Below, one piece after another: positions 40,501 through 50,815 of a DNA stretch of 64,000 bases (its first letter is position 1; each line of letters opens with the position of its first letter). The stretch comes from Bugula neritina (Eukaryota > Bryozoa > Gymnolaemata > Cheilostomatida > Bugulidae). Under the pieces are notes generated by a model. It saw only the letters and a program-made list of their open reading frames with translations, ran no database searches and was not told the origin of the DNA. The DNA is taken from the NCBI GenBank assembly GCA_964035545.1, contig OZ037770.1, positions 1,442,501 to 1,506,500 of the forward strand, written 5' to 3'. The position numbers and the translations under genes are program-made.

Positions 40501-42479
40501 CACAAATGCTGACTCACGTGTTATGTATATAATGCTGCATAGTTTACTGTGATTTAGAGTCGGCTAAATGTCATCTGGAAATGTGAATATTATAATATGT
40601 AGCCAAACTGAAGTTGCGTTTATATCTCTGCTGAAAAAAGTACCGAGTTTAAGTTAATACTGCTTGTCCAGGTACCCCTTCATAGTTAAACTGAAACTCG
40701 TTGAAATCATATTGATGCGGATGCTCACTTTCTAAAATTGAAATTTGACTCGCATAATAGCTATTTGATGCCCTTTGTAAATGTCGTGAATTAGTGAAGC
40801 GGACAGCATAAAAGCAATAATTGAGAAGGCGTAGGCTATATAATTATTACTGTATAAGTACGCTGTCTAATCGCTAAATTGATAACTAAATCACGATGTT
40901 TACAAGGAGTTATTACTCCTATTTTGAAAACGACCGATGAAGTTATCACAATACAAAAATTATTACGAGTGGCTTTTACAATACAATGCAACTCCGAGAA
41001 ATTTCAACCCGGCCAAATCGAATTTCTGACAGAAAATCGTGAAGGTATAAAGGCAACTTTAGACTGAGGTTTAGGTTATGACTATAAATACACATATATG
41101 CACTAGACCAACAGCAGGATATATATGTTCATGCAAAATTGGGTTATATATGAAGTCAATTAGGTTTCTATAATTTGGTCTAACATTATCTTAGATGTTG
41201 TTTTACGTTTGTATGAACACTCCAAAACGCCCTGATATATGGTTTTTATGTACTATACTAAAGAAGAAACAAACACAGCATTATAGTTCAGGCATAGAAC
41301 ATGATTTACTGTGAATATAGCTGTTAGAAATTCCCTTTTCCTTTTGTAGAGAATTTTGCAGATTCTATATATACTGTATCAACAGTTAAACACAACTATT
41401 AATATAACTGTATATAATTGTAAATTGTATGACACTGCAATACTTTGCTTCTTATTTTACCCGCAGGAGAAAGAAGAGAGATTGAATTAGAAATTGTCTC
41501 ATTACCAGAGAGAATTTCGCACACTGAGTATGAGCTGACTACTACTGATACTCTACCTAAACGATTAACTCTGCTACATACAGTTCCTGTGTCTGGTGAA
41601 AGTACTTCAGTCTGTAACTATCAGGGTAATACTTATGTAGGACAAGACAAGGGAGTAGATATAATAGAGGGAAATAATCAGTCTAGCAGGGAGTTTATAA
41701 CAGCTACTGACTGGGTAGACAGTGTAGCTGTATACAAGGACAGACTGTATACTTTAGTATATGGTGACCCTTACACAGTCACAGTACATGATCAGACAGG
41801 GAAACTCATCACCAGCTGGACTATTTCTGATATTACAGATGGTTACTTCAACAAACTGGCAGTTGCTAATGATCAAGTGGTTATACCAGATAGAAAGAAA
41901 AAAAGACTGGTGGTCTACTCTCTTACTGGGGAGGTACAAAAACACATAAGCTGCCCTCTACTTGGTACCAGTGAAGTATCAGTATGTACTGTAGATGATC
42001 TTTCTGTTGTTGTGTCTGATTATGAATCTTCTAAAGTATTCAAAGTGAATATTTCAAGTGGAGAAGTTGAATGGACATCTGAACATGTGACTAGACCAGG
42101 AGGTGTAGCATACAGCAAAGGAAGAGTGTATGTAGCTATTGGGAATGCTAACACCAAAATCTGGATACTGGATGGGAACACAGGTTAATTTTATGGCATA
42201 TTAATTCACATACACCACGTGGTTATTGTCTGCTTGCCATACTTTCTATTGTAAAAAGTAAAGTAAATAAAAAATCACAGAGTTAGAGGATCTTGGTGAT
42301 TTAGTGTTTTGATAGTAACAGTGTGTATATTGACTTATGCTGTTTCAGGTAAACTGCTGACAAAGATATCAGATCCGGCTGAAAGAAGGGAATCTAATGT
42401 GTATGATCTTCATGTGACAGAAAAAACTCTGATTGTACCCAGGTTATGTGGAGAAGTGCTGTTTTATCAGATGGATTGA
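13350..42479 (+). CDS. TRIM-type E3 ubiquitin ligase, NHL-like, 8 exons, 608 aa
   Basis: Predicted RING-type E3 ligase that would transfer ubiquitin from an E2 to targets bound by its C-terminal propeller. Coding exons: 13350-13510, 13614-13773, 14045-14228, 18468-18664, 18855-19025, 39916-40021, 41467-42183, 42349-42479. All junctions are GT-AG and every phase matches, giving 608 codons and a TGA stop. RING (residues 11-53) is canonical C3HC4: C11, C14, C29, H31, C34, C37, C50, C53. B-box 1 spans about 77-116 (C77, C80, C94, C97, C102, H105), and B-box 2 about 136-172 (C136, H139, C148, C151, C156, C159). A helical coiled coil follows (about 174-315). The C-terminus (about 355-608) has around six blade-like repeats with endings such as TVTVHDQTGKLI and IWILDGNTGKLL, like TRIM2/3/71-class NHL propellers. 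The ATG opens directly before the RING. Intron 5 (20.9 kb) holds a nested transposon block; intron 3 (4.2 kb) holds SINE and minisatellite DNA. The exact subfamily is not settled. Confidence 0.92.
13614..13773 (+). CDS. TRIM gene exon 2: B-box 1
   Basis: Acceptor TATTTTAG. The first base completes R54, and residues 55-107 follow. Zinc ligand pattern CDTC...YCKTCTAKFCAKH. It ends in phase 0 at the donor GTGAGA. Confidence 0.92.
14045..14228 (+). CDS. TRIM gene exon 3: end of B-box 1 and B-box 2
   Basis: Acceptor TTCCACAG. Residues 108-168 plus one base of G169. It starts SHDELHGAH, supplying the last histidines of B-box 1, then B-box 2 with CSKH...CRSCHSVLCNAC. Donor GTAAGC, a consensus match. 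Confidence 0.92.
14810..15000. repeat. 22-bp minisatellite in TRIM intron 3
   Basis: About 8.7 diverged units of 22 bases with consensus close to TTCAATGGTGATCTTATATA plus two bases. The 3' units are more diverged, reading AAAGCTGAACTTATAAATG. It lies between exons 3 and 4. Confidence 0.85.
15285..15610 (+). mobile_element. Tandem tRNA-derived SINE-like sequence
   Basis: Two related tRNA-like monomers in the same orientation, one at about 15305-15350 (GTAATGGTTAGCACACCTG) and one at about 15535-15590 (GTAGTGGTGAGTGCGCCTG). Both resemble the D-arm/A-box and anticodon-arm half of a tRNA and are clearly homologous to each other. The second is followed by a weak B-box-like ATGATTCAAAG. The ~190 bases between them are GC-richer than the intron around them. 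A minus-strand frame across the element is not a gene. The family is not identified. Confidence 0.55.
16092..16800 (-). CDS. Candidate two-exon antisense gene, 112 aa, unknown function
   Basis: The minus strand starts MENIESFHHMG at 16800 and runs 38 codons plus one base to a consensus donor (AAAG before GTAAGC) at 16686. An acceptor (ATATTAG) at 16316 joins in phase to an open frame ending with TAA at 16092. Exons 16686-16800 and 16092-16315 total 339 bases, or 113 codons with stop. Exon 1 has coding-like composition, with acidic runs such as SEIEDDHFLSELRTE. Exon 2 is hydrophobic and AT-driven and may be chance. It lies antisense inside TRIM intron 3. I recognise no family. Exon 1 could instead join other exons or be a decayed gene fragment. 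Confidence 0.3.
18468..18664 (+). CDS. TRIM gene exon 4: coiled coil, part 1
   Basis: Acceptor TTCATACAG, phase 1. It completes G169 and encodes residues 170-234 (SPHQLITLNGL... to RTRDQQ). The sequence is rich in E, K, Q, L and M with heptad-like spacing. It ends in phase 0. The open frame extends upstream of the acceptor, but splice phase supports this start. Confidence 0.9.
18855..19025 (+). CDS. TRIM gene exon 5: coiled coil, part 2
   Basis: Exactly 57 codons (residues 235-291), phase 0 at both ends, from IRSIEWKYKNIEEELL to HKHNHQ. It continues the helical region. The donor GTATGA opens the 20.9-kb intron that holds the nested transposons. Confidence 0.9.
19463..28785 (-). repeat. Long LINE-linked tail unit, copy B (inverted)
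   Basis: Reverse complement of 126-10186, sharing copy A's sharp terminus (CAGGGCATAATTTCAC at 19463). It lacks the 652 bases at 8847-9498 of copy A; the junction is near 20151. Where A, B and C differ, B usually agrees with A, for example in the AAGCACTGAGCCGG motif near 26860 where C has AGCTGG. A and B are therefore the closer pair. The TTAA at 24563-24566 is the empty form of the site filled by a MITE in copy C. Confidence 0.9.
22757..23033. repeat. GA/CT polypurine tract, copy B
   Basis: Counterpart of the copy A tract, purine-rich on the + strand and about 80 bases shorter, with a G run near 22785. No coding function. Confidence 0.9.
28786..31700 (-). pseudogene. Decayed LINE: reverse transcriptase with REL endonuclease, copy B
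   Basis: Read on the minus strand from about 31690. An N-terminal segment (31652-31419) has REDNKVVMKC and PKLRGYRKTMYEL, matching the region upstream of RT in a widespread invertebrate LINE family. RT follows: a QGDSLS motif near 30385, the catalytic LYVDDLK motif at 30271-30288, and then KKCATLVMRKGK and KYLGVLEIDGIQ in 30250-29894. C-terminal parts include KYGWLKKETEGLL and CGMC...H zinc-knuckle remnants (29575-29294), RRPDILVVDK of the PD-(D/E)xK endonuclease, and the terminal LRKVL. Several frameshifts and stops break the frame, and the RT region is shorter than expected. A non-LTR element of R2/R4/Dong-like type; the exact clade is not settled. Confidence 0.8.
31701..39200. other. AT-rich interior of the intron 5 block, no recognised gene
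   Basis: Seven and a half kilobases without a coding region I can support. A plus-strand frame at 31832-32092 encodes 86 residues with two hydrophobic stretches, but AT-rich DNA gives such products by chance. A short interrupted frame near 33425-33600, ending at a donor-like CAGGTAAG, could be a decayed exon, but I recognise no family. This interior may be the remains of the transposon whose ends lie at 19095 and 39816. Confidence 0.4.
39916..40021 (+). CDS. TRIM gene exon 6: end of coiled coil
   Basis: Acceptor ATTATGCAG. Residues 292-326 (VDIVTRHEETMQDIRKLL to SGLQVK) plus one base. Two donors are possible: GTCAAA after base 40014 and GTTGGT after 40021. Only the second gives the phase 1 needed by exon 7, so it is chosen. 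Confidence 0.85.
40610..41075 (+). repeat. Diverged copy of a tail-unit segment in TRIM intron 6
   Basis: Aligns with gaps and many substitutions to copy A about 7565-7960. Shared stretches include GTTATCACAA, ACAATGCAACTC/GCAATGCAACTC and GAAAATCGTGAAGGTAT. It is far more diverged than copies A, B and C are from one another, so it is an older interspersed repeat that also lies within the long unit. Confidence 0.7.
41467..42183 (+). CDS. TRIM gene exon 7: propeller domain
   Basis: Largest exon (717 bases), residues 327-565. Acceptor TTACCCGCAG. After a linker rich in acidic residues come about five repeats of roughly 40-45 residues, each with a hydrophobic strand and a turn ending in a GK or GE pair (DQTGKL, SLTGEV, ISSGEV, DGNTG). 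This is the pattern of NHL/PQQ-like beta-propeller blades. Donor GTTAAT. Confidence 0.92.
42349..42479 (+). CDS. TRIM gene exon 8: last propeller blade and stop
   Basis: Acceptor CTGTTTCAG, phase 1. It completes G566, encodes KLLTKISDPAERR through the ending VLFYQMD, and stops with TGA at 42477-42479. It supplies the last blade and so closes the propeller. No canonical AATAAA was seen directly after the stop. Confidence 0.9.
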
Positions 42480-44090
42480 AAAATTAAGTGAGGATTTCCA
42501 TTGCCTAGTATATTATTACACACAAACATACATATACACAGATATATGCAGAAACATATAAATATCTATTTTCCCAGAGATAACATATATGTGACTATAT
42601 ACTATATATTAGTCACACATACAGGATATGAAATGATATTCATAAATATTATATAGCAGCATATTTTATTTTAGCACTGTACAGCATGAAAAAAATACTT
42701 TAATTTCACATTTTCTATATAGTTATACCATGCGTTGATCAAAAACTGTTTTTTTTTAATTTATAAATCAAAATGTTCAAAAACAGCTTTTTAGACGCCA
42801 CATATATTTACTAAACAATATATTTGAACAAAGCTTCGTATTGCTCCTTTTTGTAAGGTTTTACTATAAAAGTTTTTGAAATATCGGTCTTTAATGCTTC
42901 CAGATTTGAACACACATTGTTTTTCAGTGTGATGATGTGTCATTCTTTGACTTTGCATCAATTTCTCAAATGCTGTTGATAGCTCAATGTCTTTTTATTC
43001 AACTGTATTTGTTACAATGATACTGGGAAATGTTCAATTATTAAATAAGTCATTTTATGTTAGTCAATTAATCAGTATTATATTGCAAATCAAAGCAAGA
43101 TTTATGTCTTTGCATAATTTTATATCAACTGATTTTTAAAATAAATACATTGCATTTCTGGACACTTGAGTGAATTAATTACTAAACACATATTGCTTTA
43201 AATAGTAGATAGAACTGCATGGGTCAGTCATTTACTCTAGTTAATACAAACTAAAGCAAATTAGGACCCATCAATAAACGGTTCCAAAAAGTCAAACTAC
43301 TGAAGGTAGCAATTTTCCTAAAATGCTTAACCATGATAAGCACAACAGCAGTTGCTTGCATTGTTGATTATTAAAATATCTTTTGCAGAAAATTTTAGCA
43401 ATCAACAGCTAAAACAGGCAACTCTTGAAAGCTTATATTTAGCTTAAGTTATGGCTACTATATAAAGAAAACATTGGTATTAATTATTACAAAAAGTTGA
43501 GTAATTTAATGTGTAACTGCATGTTTGTATATATAAAGAAAAAATTACCTAAACACAATTTTTAGTTTTTTGGGATCAAACACATGATCATTATCTTATA
43601 CCCAAAAATTATTACAAGAAGTTATATTTTCTGTGCAAAAATTAAGAAAAATATCTATAACTTAAAAAAACTTATAAATGTTTATATTTTAAAAACCTTA
43701 AATTAAGCTGACAAAACAAAAATAACTTTGAAGGAATTCAAAAATATTATTGCAATAAAATCATAATCCGCTATCTCTTCTTTAGCAGTTTTGACATTGC
43801 AATAGTACAAGTCTTATAAATTGTGTTCTGTATTTCAAGGAAGATCAACAACAAAAAATTTATTAGTTATTTGCTGTACGCAATAAGCCAGGGCTTTAAA
43901 TCAATTTCATTTGAGAATTTGATTTTCAGCTTTGTTATAAGGAGCCATTTATATCCATATACTACATATTTTTATTGTTTAAACGTGAAATGCCGAGTCA
44001 CTTAACATTTATTGTGAATATTTAAATAAAATTATAACCCATTTGGCTGCGTCAGATATATTGTGAATTATATACTGTACCTGTAAGCTG
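42480..44090. other. 3' flank of the TRIM gene and intergenic AT-rich DNA
   Basis: Probably holds the TRIM 3' UTR at its start. No open frame, RNA gene or transposon that I can recognise. Confidence 0.5.
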
Positions 44091-44126
44091 ATTGGCTGAC
44101 ATTCCATAATGATAATATTATAAAAG
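44091..44126 (+). promoter_or_regulatory. Core promoter: inverted CCAAT box plus TATA box
   Basis: ATTGG (inverted CCAAT, 44091-44095) in the context CTGATTGGCTGAC lies 24 bases upstream of TATAAAAG (44119-44126). The TATA box is about 100 bases before the ATG at 44228, leaving room for a 5' UTR of about 75 bases. This arrangement is typical of RNA polymerase II genes and supports the small secreted-peptide gene. Confidence 0.55.
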
Positions 44127-44227
44127 CACCAGAATATAGTGAGATTTATATTCAATTAATCTCAACTTGAAGAATCAGCAAGCTCTCTCTCTAGCAATTT
44201 ACCTGATGCCAAGCACCTGCTACCACA

Positions 44228-45368
44228 ATGAAGCACCTGTCATTATTGTATCCTTTACTTCTGACACTTGTAATCACTTCTATTTGCAAAACCAGAGCAG
44301 GTAGGATAATAAAACAATTTTTTGCGCTACTGTTATCTATGATAACATAATACAATAAATTGCTTAAGTCTAAATATGTTGTCATTAAAATTAATTTGAG
44401 CAAAAATAAAATCAAACCAGCTTAAAATTCTCATTTGAGACTTTTAAACATGAGATACCTTTATTAATTTTAGTTTTCTAATATTTATCTAAGTCATTAA
44501 CCAAATAGTTTCATCATAACTAAACTAACATTGATTTTTTAGTTATGTTTCCAGCTATATTAGAAGTACCCAAATTAACTCAAAGTAGATACTTAAAAGA
44601 TAGTCGACACAAATACTTGCTTTCTTTCTAGAAACTGCAAAGCATAGATAGTAACAAATTTATTTTCCAATTGTGGTTTATATATATGCACGTGATTCTA
44701 TAGCTAGAAAACGTCATTCTAAAGTAATTAAAGCAAAAGCTAGTACATCACATAACGCACTCTTGCTCCCATTACTTATAATTACTTAATTAATTAATAC
44801 AAATTGATTATTAATACAAAGCAATTATTAAACATAAGCTGGTTTAAAAATTCTAACTACATTTAGGTGTGTTTTTTTTTAATTTAACACTTATTATAGT
44901 GATCATACATTATTGTTTTTCAAGTAGTGTATAGGTTTGAGCTCCTTATTGCTATTTCCTTTTTGTGCTATTCACATAACAGGAAAATCTCTGTAAAACA
45001 GTAACTTTCAATGCTGAGCCAAACAATAGACTATATGTTTTATTTACTTACTTCAAATAATGAATACATTATTCAAAATTTAGAAAACAGGAAAAGATCT
45101 CTTAAAAACAAAAATAAAATGTTTTCACTTGATGCTAACAATCAATTGATGTTTAATATAATATGTGGTAATTTTTATAGCTATTGCAATATATTTTGTT
45201 ATGAATATGACATATACTTTTGCTTCAGCATAACAATCATATTGTTTTAGTATAATATAATATTGTATGTGAAAACAAAGCTGTCTATTTCTTGCAGACC
45301 GAATATATGATGAAGCAGGACTACTAAGAGTTTCAACGTACCAAGGGTCTGATATAGATAGACTATAA
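44228..45368 (+). CDS. Candidate small secreted peptide, two exons, 47 aa
   Basis: Exon 1 (44228-44300) encodes MKHLSLLYPLLLTLVITS followed by ICKTRA. This is a textbook signal peptide: a positive N-end, a leucine-rich core and a small residue at the likely cleavage point. It ends in phase 1 at the donor GTAGGA. Exon 2 (45298-45368), after the acceptor TTTCTTGCAG, joins in phase to give DRIYDEAGLL, RVSTYQGSDIDRL and TAA. The mature peptide would be about 23 residues, mostly polar, with no cysteine. A CCAAT/TATA promoter sits at the right distance. I recognise no family. Exon 2 rests on one acceptor and a short frame, so the signal-peptide exon is much firmer than the pairing. Confidence 0.5.
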
Positions 45369-45542
45369 TATATGACTCCACTTTTGTATAAAATCATAAA
45401 ATTGCAACCATATGGTTATTGTATTTGAAACCAAAACATGTATTCTGTATTTATATAAGTCACAATTTATCTATAATTAATTTATAGTGCACATTATAAA
45501 TATGCTTTACTTTTCTTCGTTTAGGAATTACTATAGCTGTGC

Positions 45543-45731
<189 letters not shown>

Positions 45732-45810
45732 GTATACGAGAAACATTGTTATTTATTACTTTATTAGGTAAAGTAATTACACTGATATTTCGGGTACCAC
45801 TGTACTCATC

Positions 45811-45840
45811 TTCAGAGTAGCAATGAATTGCTACTCTGAA
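45811..45840. other. Perfect 13-bp hairpin between two TA tracts
   Basis: TTCAGAGTAGCAA, a four-base loop, then the exact complement TTGCTACTCTGAA. It adjoins CACTGTACTCATC and ACTGATATTTCGGG, which on the minus strand give CTGAAGATGAG ... CCGAAAT. It may be the end of a retroelement and is discussed under findings. Confidence 0.75.
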
Positions 45841-45860
45841 TAAGTAAAATTACCCATGGA

Positions 45861-47036
<1,176 letters not shown>

Positions 47037-47925
47037 AATAGACCATGTAAAACTCAGCCAATCAGCAAAGTGTACCAGGTCAATGTCTTACCATTGTAAC
47101 TGATATAAAATTCTGCAAGTTCAATTGCAAAATGCATGCTTCTAAAAGCTAGTTGTGCAACTTTTTTTTCATGCATTATTTAATTTCATATCTTAAATTG
47201 ATGACTCTTGAAATGATTTTTTAAAATGTCTAAATTAAGTGTTTATAAAACGCAAATAAAAGTTGCATGTCTAGAAAAATGACCTGGTACACTTTTGCAA
47301 CTTAAGGCCAATTATTACATAACTGCCAGCTTAGTAGTTATTTGTTGTTGCAGCTTGAATGGGTTATTGTTTAGCATTGGAAGCTTGCAGTAAACATCTG
47401 TGAATTTGGTACATGACTTTGATTGGCTGGTTTTTGAATGGCCCTTTAGTATATGCATCTGGATGGCTGGGTAGTGTAAACTCCGCCTACATCTAGCTAA
47501 TGTAAAGTAGCCAATCCACAGTAGTATTACAAAATTTCTGTTTAACAAATGAAATATTCTGGTCATTTGTTTTGTACTTTACAATAGTAAATATTCTATT
47601 CAACTAGAATTTTATTGTATGTAAGCCATGGGAACTACTAAGAGGTTAAATCAACCACCCATGCTGGTAATATTGTTGCTCGCAGTAATAGCAAGTCCAC
47701 ACCGTATAAATATACACATAAGCTATTATGTGCAGCTTATAAATGCTGAAATGACCCCATTTCTTACTTACAATTTGAAAAAAATTGTATTACATATTCT
47801 GCCACTTCTGCACCAAGAATTTGTTTTCCTTTTAAATTTTGAAAATAGTAGTCAGTTTCTGCAGCAGTCAACTGCATCCACAATAAAAAACGTAAGCTTT
47901 CAAATAAACTATAAGTATATGAAAT
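47037..47925 (+). repeat. Left terminal inverted repeat of the THAP transposon
   Basis: Matches the reverse complement of 49655-50532 at a few percent divergence. It contains AGCCAATCAGC (a CCAAT box, near 47054) and GATATAAAATT (near 47100), a promoter-like pair at the element edge. Confidence 0.85.
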
Positions 47926-48105
47926 ATTAAGTGTGGAAACAATGTAATTTAGTTCTTGCTATGATGAAAATTTAAAGAATATTATATTATAAAAGCTAGA
48001 TATAGATTTCTATAAAATGGCACAGGTGAAAATAACACATTTTTACTTCAAATTCTAAATTTCATCAGTCACCAATGGTGGCTGTAGATTACAAAGAGCA
48101 TAGCA

Positions 48106-49669
48106 GACTATCATAATCATAAGGATGGTCAGCCCACTGAGCAAAATCCAACTCCAACCTTTCATTTGGGTTACCAACGCACTAAAGCATATAATGTAAG
48201 ACGAACAAAAAACAGTGGTTTTAATGAAACATGTGAAGGAAGCGAACAGAAAACGTTATCAACAGAGTCAGCTGATATAGAGCAACAGAACTCATCTGAC
48301 AGCCATCCTCATAGTCAGACTTCATCAGAAGTAACTGAGTTACCAGAATCATCAACTACTCAGAAAAAAAGATCTGCACATTCTATTGATAGACGAAAAT
48401 CAAAAGTTGGAAGAAAAGGCTCAAAAAGATCCACGTTTAAACAAAAAGCAGCTATTGAAAAAGTAAAAGTTTTTAAAACTTTCACCACTACAGATGAGCA
48501 AACTAAATTCTATACTGAAATACCTACACGTTCTCTATACTATTTTTTAGCAAGGTGAAAATTATGATTTTCTTATTGCAAAAATAGACTATGGTTTATT
48601 ACAAATAAACAATGCAAGTCTCACTATGCTAAAATTTCTACATTGATTAAATTTGATGTGTAGTAAAACTGTCATTTTAATTAAATTTGTTGCAGTGTGA
48701 GTACATCATTCATACATTTTTTATTAAAGATGTTGTTTTATGTAAGATATTCATAAATACCACAGTGGACATCTGTATGCTTTGACTTATTTAGTTTAGG
48801 GTTTTATTTAAACAAGCAGCAGTATTTTATTTGTGGACAAATTGACTCACTTTCTCTAGGAAAAGTAAATTGTTTTGACTTAAATTTTCCTTGGTTATTT
48901 TAAAGCTTATCAAAAGTGGCCTCCTAATCTAATTTTTAGCTGAAACTAACTCAGTGTTTAAAACTAAAATGGTTTACACTTGTTACTAGTTTCACTTATT
49001 CACAAACATTATTAAATACTATTCTAGAAATAATATGGGTTTGAATTAGTTATAGTATAATTATAAAATGAAGAAATAATTGTTTGTCCACAGTATTTGT
49101 TTAAACTCATAACTTCATTCAAAACATGTATTCATACAACTAGCTTACCATGTACTGTTACAGTATTATGTAACACATGTTGACACACATTACATTCTGT
49201 TTGGATGGTGATATATTGGGTCAAGCCTTCAGCTAGCAGTTCTTGAACTTCATAGTTGTTGCAAAATATAACTGAAGCTACTTACCAGAGGGTAAAAACT
49301 GCTGAATGAATACAAACTAAGCACAAAATTTATTTAGCACATACATTATAATTTGAATCATAATTTAATTTTCATTCTTTATTTTCTATATTTAGATTTA
49401 TATGTCCGAAGATGAAAGTTCTTATTCTCCAAAAAAAGTTAACAAGACAAGATGAACTTTTATTGGCTTTGATGAAGCTGCGTCAAGGTTTACAGTTTCA
49501 AATACTTGCTGGCCTTTTTTATATCTCTAGATTGCTAGCAAGCAAAACCTTCAAAAACACATTAGATATTTTAGCAAGAGAACTGAAGAATCTAATAGTT
49601 TTTCCAACAAGAGAGAAGCTGAACATCCCTCTGAGCTTTCAAAGCCAATATGCTACCATATATTTATAG
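48106..49669 (+). pseudogene. Transposase remnant: THAP end, linker, HTH_Tnp_4; no DDE domain
   Basis: A frame open from about 48088 includes KDGQPTEQNPTPTFHLGY, which resembles the C-terminal end of a THAP zinc finger (HF-DG-PT--NP-PT--LGY pattern). A serine-rich and then basic linker follows (KSKVGRKGSKRS), then DEQTKFYTEIPTRSLYYFL, a segment found before the helix-turn-helix in this family. The exon ends at the donor GTGAAA near 48556. After an intron ending TTTAG near 49395, SEDESSYSPKK and, one frame over, DELLLALMKLRQGLQFQ and LARELKNLIVFPTREKL encode the HTH_Tnp_4 region. There is one frameshift near 49435. The THAP N-terminus and the catalytic DDE domain are absent. Confidence 0.7.
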
Positions 49670-50532
49670 TTTATTTGAAAGCTTACGTTGTGGATGTTGA
49701 CTGCTATAGAAACTGACTACTATTTTCAAAATTTAAAAGGAAAACAAGTTCCTGGTGCAGAAGTGGCAGAATATGTAATACAATTTTTTTCAAGTTGAAA
49801 GTAAGAAATGGGGTCATTTCAGCATTCATAAGCTGCACATAATAGCTTATGTGTATATTTATACGGTGTGGACTTGCTATTACTGCGAGCAACAATATTA
49901 CCAGCATGGGTGGTTGATTTAACCTCTTAGTAGTTCCCATGGCTTACATACAATAAAATTCTAGTTGAATAGAATATTTACTATTGTAAAGTACAAAACA
50001 AATGACCAGAATATTTCATTTGTTAAACAGAAATTTTGTAATACTACTGTGGATTGGCTACTGTACATTAGCGAGATGTAGGCGGAGTCCACACTACCCA
50101 GCCATCCAGATGCATATACTAAAGGGCCATTCAAAAACCAGCCAATCAAAGTCATGTACCAAATTCACAGATGTTTACTGCAAGCTTCCAATGCTAAACA
50201 ATAACCCATTCAAGCTGCAACAACAAATAACTACTAAGCTGGCAGTTATGTAATAATTGGCCTTAAGTTGCAAAAGTGTACCAGGTCATTTTTCTAGACA
50301 TGCAACTTTTATTTGCGTTTTATAAACACTTAATTTAGACATTTTAAAAAATCATTTCAAGAGTCATCAATTTAAGATATGAAATTAAATAATGCATGAA
50401 AAAAAAATTGCACAACTAGCTTTTAGAAGCATGCATTTTGCAATTGAACTTGCAGAATTTTATATCAGTTACAATGGTAAGACATTGACCTGGTACACTT
50501 TGCTGATTGGCTGAGTTTTACATGATCTATTA
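49655..50532 (-). repeat. Right terminal inverted repeat of the THAP transposon
   Basis: Inverted counterpart of 47037-47925. It overlaps the last codons of the transposase frame, so the interior was probably truncated up to the repeat edge. Confidence 0.85.
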
Positions 50533-50815
50533 GCATTACATAATTATGTAGAAAGAATAATGATAGTCTCAAAACTACCAAAGCATAATTATTATTATCA
50601 AAAACATCTATCATGTATATAACATATATAAAGAATTCGACACAGAAACAAACCTGTTAATCAGCATTACATAATTGTCTAAAAAGAATAATGATATATA
50701 AGAAATTGAATGAACCCTGAAAATGTTATTATATATAGCAACATGAGTCTCGAAACTACTAAAGCATAATTATTATCATCAAATACATTTATCATGTATA
50801 TAATATGTAAGGATG
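50533..50815. repeat. Two diverged tandem units beside the THAP transposon
   Basis: Units starting AGCATTACATAATT at about 50532 and 50663 share AAAGAATAATGATA, ACTACYAAAGCATAATTAT and ATCATGTATATAA in the same order. The left flank of the transposon (47026-47036) also carries CAGCATTACATAA. The transposon may therefore have inserted into this repeat. Confidence 0.6.

Larger units (their letters stand above)
47037..50532 (+). mobile_element. THAP/HTH DNA transposon with ~0.9-kb terminal inverted repeats (ISL2EU/Harbinger-like)
   Basis: Bases 47037-47925 and 49655-50532 are near-identical inverted arms. The left arm begins TAGACCATGTAAAACTC and the right arm, read inverted, TAGATCATGTAAAACTC. 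If TA is the duplicated target, the element proper starts at GACCATG and GATCATG. The 1.7-kb interior carries transposase remnants with THAP-end, linker and helix-turn-helix segments typical of ISL2EU-type transposases (family knowledge). The DDE catalytic domain is missing, so this copy is internally deleted and non-autonomous. Long mirrored ORFs inside the arms are artefacts of the inverted repeat. Confidence 0.75.

Noticed and set aside
47628-47930. 100-codon frame and its mirror at 49704-49940
   Set aside because: They lie in the terminal inverted repeats; the two versions end differently and neither has a domain.
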